Under the pieces are notes generated by a model. The model had not been told where the DNA came from. It made no database searches and was given only the letters and a program-made list of their open reading frames with translations. Shown here piece after piece: positions 15,325-21,658 of a stretch of 64,000 bases of DNA. A program made the translations under genes and the position numbers. The stretch is from Cellulomonas humilata (GTDB lineage: Bacteria; Actinomycetota; Actinomycetes; Actinomycetales; Cellulomonadaceae): assembly GCF_030814415.1 (NCBI RefSeq), contig NZ_JAUSVB010000006.1, positions 1-64,000 of the forward strand. Reading direction: 5' to 3'. Positions within the stretch are counted from its first letter, which is position 1; the number at the start of each line of letters is the position of its first letter.

Positions 15325-15418
15325 CGGTCGTCCGAACGCTCGATCATGCGGACGTCGCGGCTCCCCGCGAGCAACGTCCGCGGATTCGGTCGTCAGGACG
15401 CTCGATCCTGCGGACGTC
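15325..15418. repeat. Pair of 32-bp direct repeats, 62 bp apart
   Basis: Two 32-bp segments (15325-15356 and 15387-15418) share 29 positions; both begin CGGTCGTC and end TGCGGACGTC. They occupy the 180-bp gap upstream of the NHL protein gene, which otherwise holds no gene. They may be binding sites upstream of that gene or a decayed repeat element. Confidence 0.75.
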
Positions 15419-15463
15419 CGAGCAGGTGGTCGCTCCAGCAGCCACATGCTCGGACGGTGCGGG

Positions 15464-16600
15464 TCAGGTGCGGTCGAGGACGTAGATGCGCGGGTGGTGG
15501 CCCTTGGCGAACACCCGCGTGGTCGAGCGGACCCGCCAGAGGGCGTCGGCGTCGCGCAGGCAGCGCTCCATGACCTTGACCTCGTGCGTGAGGACGACGA
15601 ACCGGGCGCCGGGCGCGGCCACGTCGTAGGCGGCCTGGAGCATGCCGGCGTGGACCTCGGCGTTCGTGGCGTGCGTGCCGTGCAGGGTGCCCCACGGCGG
15701 GTCGGCGAGGAGCAGGTCCCAGCCGGTGCCGACGGCCTCCGTCAGCTCGGGGCCGGTGCAGTCGGCCCGCAGCAGCCGGGCCTCCACCGCGCCCGCGCCG
15801 AGGTTCTCCGACGAGGCCGTGAGGGCGTCGGCGGACAGGTCGACCCCGACCGCGTCCGCCGCGGGTGCGACGGAGAGCCGCTCGACCAGGAGCGTCCCGG
15901 AGCCGCACATGAGGTTGAGCACCCGCTCCTCGGGGTCGACGCCGCCCAGGCGCACCATCGCCGCGGCGATCGTGGCGTTCGCGGCGCCGAGGAAGTCGGT
16001 GACCCGCCACCGCCGCGCGGACAGAGGGCGTGCCCCGACGCGGACCAGGACGTCCCAGCCGGGATCGCCGGACGACCCGGGGCGCAGGCCGCGACGCACG
16101 CGCAGGACCAGCTCGCCCTGCGCCTCGTCGTACCGCAGGCCGGTCGCCTCGGCGAGCAGCTCCGCGAGCCGGGCGAACACCGTCGAGTCGCTGCCCGCGG
16201 CCTCGAACCGGAACGACGAGGAGCTGCCGACCCGCAGCGAGGAGTACATGGCGTCGACGATGCGCTGGAGGTGGTCACCGCTGGTCAGCGACTTGGGGCG
16301 GGGGACGTCGAACCGCAGGACGACGAACGCGGCGACGGCCGTGCGCAGGTCCAGGACCGCCGTGAGCGGGCCCCAGTGGGACACGTCGAGCGCGTCCTCG
16401 CGGCCCGGCACGGGCGTCGGGGCGCCGTCGAGCATGAGGACCTCGGCGGCCTCGTCGGCGAGCACGTCGCCGAGGCCCGGGAGGAACGTGAGCTCGAGGC
16501 TGGTGGACCGCCGGGCGGGCGGACGGGACCGGGGCCGTCGGCCCACGGGGTGGCTGCCGTGGTGCGCGGGTGGTGTGCCGCCGCGTGCGCGCTTCGCCAC
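15464..16600 (-). CDS. Putative THUMP/UPF0020-type nucleic-acid methyltransferase
   Basis: A 378-residue protein with a C-terminal class-I SAM methyltransferase domain. Motif I is NLMCGSGTLLVERL and the catalytic motif IV is DPPWGTLHG, typical of N2-guanine RNA methylases of the Trm11/RlmL group that modify the exocyclic amine of G. The N-terminal ~170 residues would hold a THUMP-like RNA-binding region. Target (tRNA or rRNA) not determinable. GTG 16600 begins 4 bp after the TetR stop, so the two are probably co-transcribed; an upstream in-frame start would overlap the TetR gene. Confidence 0.75.
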   Translation of the reverse strand: MAKRARGGTPPAHHGSHPVGRRPRSRPPARRSTSLELTFLPGLGDVLADEAAEVLMLDGAPTPVPGREDALDVSHWGPLTAVLDLRTAVAAFVVLRFDVPRPKSLTSGDHLQRIVDAMYSSLRVGSSSSFRFEAAGSDSTVFARLAELLAEATGLRYDEAQGELVLRVRRGLRPGSSGDPGWDVLVRVGARPLSARRWRVTDFLGAANATIAAAMVRLGGVDPEERVLNLMCGSGTLLVERLSVAPAADAVGVDLSADALTASSENLGAGAVEARLLRADCTGPELTEAVGTGWDLLLADPPWGTLHGTHATNAEVHAGMLQAAYDVAAPGARFVVLTHEVKVMERCLRDADALWRVRSTTRVFAKGHHPRIYVLDRT

Positions 16601-16604
16601 CGGG

Positions 16605-17234
16605 TCAGGCCGGCTGGAGGGTCGGCGCAGGTACAGGGACGAATGCCGTGGCACCGACGGCGCGGAGCACGAACGCCTCGGTCTGCGCGATCGCACGGTC
16701 GCGCTCGGGGCCGTCGGCGGGAACGCCCCGGCCGGACAGGCACGCGTTGATGAGCGGCACCGTGACGTCGAGGTCCTGCTCCGGGAAGGCGCCGGACTCG
16801 ATTCCCGCGGCGAGGATCCGGCGCAGGATCTGCTCGACCACCATGACGTGCTCGCGGACGCGCTGCTGGGTGCCCCGGGAGAGCACCGAGCGCAGCTCCG
16901 GGCCGGGGGCCAGGTGGTACACCTTCGTCAGCGCGGCCTGCTGGCGGACGTACGTCTGGAGCTGCTCGGTCGGGTCCTCGATGTCGTCCAGGGCGCGCTG
17001 CAGGGTGGCCGCATACTGCTCGGTCTCGTGCGTGATGAACCCGAGCAGGAGGGACTCCTTGTCGGGGAAGTGGTTGTAGACGGCGGTGCGTCCGACGCCG
17101 GCGGCGGACGCGATCTCGGCGAGGGTGATCGCATCGAACCCCTGGTCGGCCATGAGCGCCGAGAGGGCCGCGAAGAGCTTCTGGCGGGTCTGCTCGCGGT
17201 GCTCGTGCAGGGACCCGCCGATGATCTTGGGCAT
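16605..17234 (-). CDS. TetR-family transcriptional regulator
   Basis: A 209-residue regulator. The N-terminal HTH (about 15-60) reads TLAEIASAAGVGRTAVYNHF, a standard TetR recognition helix, followed by an all-helical ligand domain of normal length. It starts at ATG 17234. The 216-bp gap to the divergent GAF-type regulator contains a perfect 16-bp palindrome at 17315-17330 that could be its operator, and TGACA/TGTCA half-sites (17237-17241, 17255-17259) just in front of its start. Confidence 0.9.
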   Translation of the reverse strand: MPKIIGGSLHEHREQTRQKLFAALSALMADQGFDAITLAEIASAAGVGRTAVYNHFPDKESLLLGFITHETEQYAATLQRALDDIEDPTEQLQTYVRQQAALTKVYHLAPGPELRSVLSRGTQQRVREHVMVVEQILRRILAAGIESGAFPEQDLDVTVPLINACLSGRGVPADGPERDRAIAQTEAFVLRAVGATAFVPVPAPTLQPA

Positions 17235-17314
17235 CGTGACATCATCGCACGTTCTGTCATCAAATGGGTGCGAGGCCCCGGGCGGCGGTCGATGAACCGA
17301 AATATGGGGTCGTC

Positions 17315-17330
17315 CCGCGTGATCACGCGG
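17315..17330. promoter_or_regulatory. Perfect 16-bp palindrome in TetR/GAF-regulator intergenic region
   Basis: CCGCGTGATCACGCGG is a complete palindrome centred between the divergent genes starting at 17234 and 17451. Its size and symmetry suit a TetR-type dimer. Either regulator, or both, could bind it. Confidence 0.6.
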
Positions 17331-17450
17331 CAGATCCGTCCGAAATGTGCTCGATTCGGCGGTTCGTGTTCGTACACTCGGAACTGCGCGGGGGCCGAGT
17401 GGTCCCCGCGCCAGCGTGCGTTCTCGACGGCGCAGTCGGGAGGAGTCGAG

Positions 17451-18713
17451 ATGACGGAGATCGTGGACACCGCCCGTGTGCGTGCTGCCCACGAGCGCTT
17501 CGTCACCACCGGCCAGCTCTCCAGCCGCGCTGTCCGGTCGGTCGTCGCCGACTCCTGGCGGAGAAGCCAGCGCAGCGGCGTCGACCCCGAGGTGCAGAAC
17601 GCACCGGTCGACATGGGCGGCAACGACCTCACCGGCTACCGGAGCTCCCTCGCGCTCGCGGCCGCCATGCCCGTGGTCCGGGACCTGCTCGTCGCCCCCG
17701 GCGCGGACGCCGGCTGGGTGACCGCGCTGACCGACGACGTCGGCCGCATGCTGTGGGTCGAGGGCGACGTGTCCCTGCGCCGCCGGGTCGAGGGTGTCGG
17801 CTTCGTGGAGGGTGGCGTCTGGCGCGAGGACTCCGCCGGCACCAACGCGCTCGGCACGGCGCTGGCCACCGACCAGCCCGTCCAGGTGGTGGAGGCCGAG
17901 CACTACGCGCGCAAGGTCCAGCCGTGGAACTGCGCCGCCGTCCCCATCCACGCCGCGAGCGGGCAGGTGCTCGGCGTCCTCGACGTCACCGGCGGCCCGA
18001 TGGTGGCGTCCGGGCTCGTGATGTCCCTGGTCCGCGCGACCGTCGCGGCCGTCGAGGCGGAGCTCGCGCGCGTCGCACCCTCGCCGACCGAGAAGCACTC
18101 CGTCATCGTGCTGACCGGCCAGTCGACCGCACGGCTGCGGGTGCTCGGCGCCCCGACCGTGCACATCAACGGGATCGACGTCCGGCTCAGCCTGCGGCAC
18201 GCCGAGCTCCTCCTGCTCCTCGCCCGCCACCCCGCCGGGCTCAGCGCCGACGAGCTCGCCGTGCTGCTCAGCGAGCACGAGCTGTCGGACGTCACCGTGC
18301 GGGCCGAGGTCTCCCGCCTGCGCCGGCTCGTCGGCCCCCTGCTCAGCGAGTCCCGCCCCTACCGACTCACCGCGCCGCTGCGCACCGACGCCGACATGGT
18401 GCACGCGCTGCTCGACACCGGCGAGGTCGACGCCGCCCTCACCGCCTACCCCGGACCCGTCCTCGCCCGGTCCGTGGCGCCCGGGGTCGAACGGATCCGC
18501 GACGAGCTCGCCGCCGACGTGCGCGCGGCCGTGCTGGCCAGCCCGCTGCCCGGCGTCGTGAGCCGCTGGCTCGCCTCGGACGCCGGCGCGGACGACTGGC
18601 AGGCCTGGGAGCGGCTCGCCTGGCTGGCACCCAAGGGGTCGCCGGTGCACGTGCGCGCCGTCGGCCGGCTGGACCTGCTGGGCCACCGGCTCGGAGCTCC
18701 CCGGCACGTCTGA
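17451..18713 (+). CDS. GAF-domain transcriptional regulator (AcoR-like N-terminus, winged-helix C-terminus)
   Basis: A 420-residue protein starting at ATG 17451 behind GGGAGGAG. The first ~220 residues match the sensor part of acetoin/aldehyde-type regulators (VVADSWRRSQRSGVDPE, then a GAF domain with DSAGTNALGTALATDQPVQV and GVLDVTGG). The C-terminal ~200 residues contain a winged helix-like section (ADELAVLLSEHELSDVTVRA) rather than the AAA+ and Fis domains of AcoR. In actinobacteria such regulators commonly stand beside an aldehyde dehydrogenase gene; none is present here. Repeats at 18741-18759 downstream may be its binding site. Confidence 0.82.
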   Translation: MTEIVDTARVRAAHERFVTTGQLSSRAVRSVVADSWRRSQRSGVDPEVQNAPVDMGGNDLTGYRSSLALAAAMPVVRDLLVAPGADAGWVTALTDDVGRMLWVEGDVSLRRRVEGVGFVEGGVWREDSAGTNALGTALATDQPVQVVEAEHYARKVQPWNCAAVPIHAASGQVLGVLDVTGGPMVASGLVMSLVRATVAAVEAELARVAPSPTEKHSVIVLTGQSTARLRVLGAPTVHINGIDVRLSLRHAELLLLLARHPAGLSADELAVLLSEHELSDVTVRAEVSRLRRLVGPLLSESRPYRLTAPLRTDADMVHALLDTGEVDAALTAYPGPVLARSVAPGVERIRDELAADVRAAVLASPLPGVVSRWLASDAGADDWQAWERLAWLAPKGSPVHVRAVGRLDLLGHRLGAPRHV

Positions 18714-18740
18714 CGAAGCCGCCTGGATCCGACGCTCACC

Positions 18741-18759
18741 TGCAACGTTCCTGCAACGT
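18741..18759. promoter_or_regulatory. Direct repeat TGCAACGT x2 with 11-bp period
   Basis: TGCAACGT occurs at 18741-18748 and 18752-18759, one helical turn apart, in the gap after the GAF-type regulator and 137 bp before the next small gene. This resembles an activator or repressor site for a promoter directed rightwards. Which protein binds is unknown. Confidence 0.5.
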
Positions 18760-18895
18760 GCCGCGCCCTAGGTTCCTCACGTAACGAGGCGGCCCTTGCT
18801 GGTCGGCGGGGTAGACGAGCGGCGGCTGGGCGAGGATCGGAGGGGAACTTCGCCCGGCCGCAGCGCTCACAGCAAGGGATGACCAGGGGGGCACG

Positions 18896-19078
18896 ATGAT
18901 CATCGACGCAGGAGAGCCCGGACGCGACGTCGGGCTCGACATCCGCGACGACGGCTGGATCGCCGGGGAGTTCGTGTCCCCGGCTGCGGGACGCATCGAC
19001 GAGCCCGGCCACCGGCAGCGTGACCTGCCCGGCGCCGCGTGGCTCCTGACGTACTCGGGCTACGAGGCCGACCACTAA
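18896..19078 (+). CDS. Small uncharacterised protein (60 aa)
   Basis: A short frame with very high GC at third codon positions, starting at ATG 18896 after a good ribosome-binding site (AGGGGGG). The acidic, soluble product (MIIDAGEPGRDVGLDIRDDG...) has no signal peptide, membrane helix or motif I recognise. It ends 10 bp before the DinB-like gene and is probably co-transcribed with it. The 180 bp upstream hold the TGCAACGT repeats and no other gene. Confidence 0.55.
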   Translation: MIIDAGEPGRDVGLDIRDDGWIAGEFVSPAAGRIDEPGHRQRDLPGAAWLLTYSGYEADH

Positions 19079-19088
19079 TCTTCCGTTC

Positions 19089-19616
19089 ATGACGAACGAG
19101 GAGATCCAGCCCGACACCAAGGACTGGACCTGGGTCCTGTCGCAGCGGTGCCCGGAGTGCGGGTTCACGGCCACCGACGTCGACGGCCCCGCCATCGCCG
19201 GCACCGTGCGGGACCTGACGCCGCGCTGGGTGTCCGCGCTGCACCGCGCCGACGCCCGCGACCGCCCGGCGCCGACCACGTGGTCGACGCTCGAGTACGG
19301 CGCGCACGTGCGGGACGTGATGCGGATCTTCGGTGCCCGGCTGGACCTGCTCCTGACGCAGGACGACCCGCTGTTCGAGAACTGGGACCAGGACGCGACC
19401 GCGCTCGAGGAGCGGTACGACCTCCAGGACCCGCAGGTGGTCGCGGTCGAGCTCGCCGAGGCGGCGGACAGCACCGCCGCCCTGTTCGACTCCGTGGCCG
19501 ACCACCAGTGGGACCGGTCGGGGCGACGGTCGAACGGCTCGGAGTTCACGGTGCTGACGCTCGGGCAGTACTTCCTGCACGACGTCGTCCACCACCTGCA
19601 CGACGTCCACGCCTGA
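19089..19616 (+). CDS. DinB-family (DUF664-type) protein
   Basis: A 175-residue four-helix-bundle protein of the DinB/YfiT superfamily. Candidate metal ligands are the His in STLEYGAHVRDVMRIF and the His-rich C-terminal helix YFLHDVVHHLHDVH. Members act as thiol-dependent metalloenzymes or have unknown function. The N-terminal CPECGF is an unusual cysteine pair that could bind metal or be a thiol site. No membrane or export signal. Confidence 0.8.
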   Translation: MTNEEIQPDTKDWTWVLSQRCPECGFTATDVDGPAIAGTVRDLTPRWVSALHRADARDRPAPTTWSTLEYGAHVRDVMRIFGARLDLLLTQDDPLFENWDQDATALEERYDLQDPQVVAVELAEAADSTAALFDSVADHQWDRSGRRSNGSEFTVLTLGQYFLHDVVHHLHDVHA

Positions 19617-19685
19617 GCTCACCGCGACCGCGAGAACGGTCGGTGACCTGCGTCGTCAGGGAAGCGCTCCCCGCGACCGCGCGCG

Positions 19686-19739
19686 TTATCCACAGGTTGT
19701 GTCCACAGCCGTGTGCAACACGCGGGAACCTGTGGACAA
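19686..19739. promoter_or_regulatory. Cluster of DnaA-box-like sites
   Basis: TTATCCACA, a perfect DnaA box, lies at 19686-19694. GTGTCCACA (7/9) follows at 19699-19707, and the reverse complement of TTGTCCACA (8/9) lies at 19731-19739. The 204-bp gap between the DinB-like gene and the next gene holds little else. No replication genes are nearby, so this is not recognisably oriC. It could titrate DnaA or regulate the gene starting at 19821. Confidence 0.6.
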
Positions 19740-19820
19740 CTCGCTGACCAGTGCGGACTCGCCGGGTGGCGCGCCCAAACTTCACCCGCTCGAATCACAA
19801 CCTGTGTACGGTCCTCCGGC

Positions 19821-20747
19821 ATGAGCCTGCCGTTGGTCGAGCTACCCGGGGACCTCGATGGCCGGAACGTCCTCGTGGTGCCCCGTGGCACGGACGTGGT
19901 CGTCCTGGCCACCGCGTGGTTCCCCGACGCCGCCTGGACGCGCGAGCCGGTGAGCGCCGAGCAGGCCGCGAAGGTCCGCCCGATGACCGGCGCGCGGTTC
20001 CGCGGCATCTCATCGGTCGTCGCCGAGCCCGCGCCCGGGCTGCTGCGGCTGAACGGCGCCGCCTCGCTCGAGGGGCCGACGCCGGTGGGTCGGGCCGAGG
20101 CGCAGGCGGCCGGTCTCGTCGTGCCCGAGGTGGACCTGTACGCGCTGGTGCCGGCCGACCCGCGCGCGTCCCTCGACCTGGTCTACGGCTGGATGACCGC
20201 CGCCGCGCGCCGGGCGGTCGGCAGCATCGTCCCGGCGGACCGGGGGAAGGTCGTCGTGCCCGACCCCGGCGCCGCGGTCGACCTGACCCTGTGGTCGCCC
20301 ATGCCGCTGTCCGCGCAGGACGCCCTGCCGCTGGTGCGGCCGGCCATGACGGGCGCGCGGGTGGGACCGACGGACGTCCCCCGCCCGCAGCAGTCGGAGG
20401 GGGCGTCCGGGCCGCCGACGTTCTCGGTGACGGCGACGTTCGAGTACGACGGGGCCATCACGGTCCGGACCGGACGTTCGACCGAGGTGCCGGTGGCGTT
20501 GTCGCGGCTGGACTGGCGCGAGTTCGGGCCCTGGTCGTACCACGTGAGCTGGCGACCGCCCGAGCCCGAGGAGCTGCGCAGCGAGCACCCCTCGCAGCTG
20601 CACCTCATCGCGCGCTCCCGCGTGGAGCCGTCGGTCGCGCGCATCGCCGCCGCCCTGTGGCGGGCGGTCGGCGGGACGGTCGTGGACAGCGGCGGGTTCA
20701 TCGTGACGCCCGCCGAGCTGCAGGACAGGGCGACCGCCCGACGCTAG
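19821..20747 (+). CDS. Uncharacterised protein, paralogue of the protein at 45425-46552
   Basis: A 308-residue soluble protein I cannot assign to a family. It shares its C-terminal half with the protein at 45425: the block VDLTLWS in both cases follows an acidic residue pattern, and YHVSWRPPEPEELRSEHPSQ here matches YRVHWEPPFIEELEAERPSF there, followed by related helices ending in a VGGTVVD/IGGEIAD motif. No catalytic motif is evident. ATG 19821 has only a weak ribosome-binding site. Its stop overlaps the convergent transglutaminase gene by 4 bp. Confidence 0.75.
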   Translation: MSLPLVELPGDLDGRNVLVVPRGTDVVVLATAWFPDAAWTREPVSAEQAAKVRPMTGARFRGISSVVAEPAPGLLRLNGAASLEGPTPVGRAEAQAAGLVVPEVDLYALVPADPRASLDLVYGWMTAAARRAVGSIVPADRGKVVVPDPGAAVDLTLWSPMPLSAQDALPLVRPAMTGARVGPTDVPRPQQSEGASGPPTFSVTATFEYDGAITVRTGRSTEVPVALSRLDWREFGPWSYHVSWRPPEPEELRSEHPSQLHLIARSRVEPSVARIAAALWRAVGGTVVDSGGFIVTPAELQDRATARR

Positions 20748-21658
20748 GCGAACGGCTCGCTTCCGCTGGGCACCAGGTCGACCGACACGGTGAGGCGGGA
20801 GCCGGAGCCTTCCGTGAAGATGACCCCGCGCAGGGGCGGGACGTCGTCGTAGTCGCGTCCCCAGCCCAGCAGCACGTACCGGTCGTCGACCAGCTGGTCG
20901 TTGGTGGGGTCGATCTCCACCCAGCCGGCGCCCGGCACCCAGGCGGACACCCAGGCGTGCGACGCGTCGGCCCCCCGGAGCTTCTCCCGGCCGGCCGGCG
21001 GACGTGTCTCGATGTAGCCGCTGGAGTACCGCGCGGGCAGCCCGTGCAGGCGCAGCGCCGCGATCATCAGGTGCGCGAAGTCCTGGCAGACCCCCGCCTT
21101 CTGCGCGAGCAGCTGAGCCTGCGTGGTGTGCACCGTGGTGGAGCCCGACCGGTACGCCAGCTCGGTGCGGATCCGGTGGGCCAGCTCGATGAGCACGTCC
21201 ACGACCGGGCGGTCCCCGGCGAACGTCGGCGCCGCCCAGTCGCGGACCTCGTCGGCGAACGTCACGTGCGGCGACGGGAGCAGCGCCTCGCGCAGGTCCA
21301 CGATGCTCGGGTCCAGCCGGCCGACCTCGCCCGCGGCGACCCGGCGGGCCACGTCGTGCCACCCGACCGTCGGCAGTGCCGCGGGGTCGGGGGCGTGCCG
21401 GGTGACCTCGATGGTGGACCGCGACGTCACCACGAGCCGGGTGTGCGGCGTGATCACCCCGAAGTACGTGGTGCGGTTGCCGAAGTAGTCGACCCACTCG
21501 TTGGTGTCCGCGGGGGCCGGCTCGATCTCGACCGACGCCGACAGGCACGCCTGCCCCGGCACGTCCCGGGGCGTCATGGTGGTGCGACCGTAGGAGTCGG
21601 TCACCACGTTCGCGTACGAGTACGTGGTGCGGTGGACCAGGTCGTAGGTGCGGCTCAC
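20744..21658 (-). CDS. Transglutaminase-family protein with N-terminal beta domain
   Basis: A 304-residue protein. Residues about 1-90 are the N-terminal beta region typical of bacterial transglutaminase-like proteins (YDLVHRTTYSYANVV). The catalytic domain has Cys in KAGVCQDFAHLMIAALR, His in DASHAWVSAWVPG and Asp in WVEIDPTND, the full Cys-His-Asp triad. No signal peptide, so cytoplasmic. GTG 21658 overlaps the stop of the ATP-grasp/alpha-E gene (GTGA). Such clusters were predicted from genome context to form and process peptide-like amide bonds; the product is unknown. Confidence 0.9.
   Translation of the reverse strand: MSRTYDLVHRTTYSYANVVTDSYGRTTMTPRDVPGQACLSASVEIEPAPADTNEWVDYFGNRTTYFGVITPHTRLVVTSRSTIEVTRHAPDPAALPTVGWHDVARRVAAGEVGRLDPSIVDLREALLPSPHVTFADEVRDWAAPTFAGDRPVVDVLIELAHRIRTELAYRSGSTTVHTTQAQLLAQKAGVCQDFAHLMIAALRLHGLPARYSSGYIETRPPAGREKLRGADASHAWVSAWVPGAGWVEIDPTNDQLVDDRYVLLGWGRDYDDVPPLRGVIFTEGSGSRLTVSVDLVPSGSEPFA

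Noticed and set aside
17237..17259. TGACA/TGTCA half-sites in front of the TetR gene as its main operator
   Set aside because: Arms are only 5 bp with a 13-bp gap; the perfect 16-bp palindrome at 17315 is a better candidate.
18793..18878. Inverted repeat CCCTTGCTG/CAGCAAGGG with 68 nt between arms, as possible regulatory RNA
   Set aside because: Nine-base arms with a long GC-rich interval can arise by chance; no known RNA family features.
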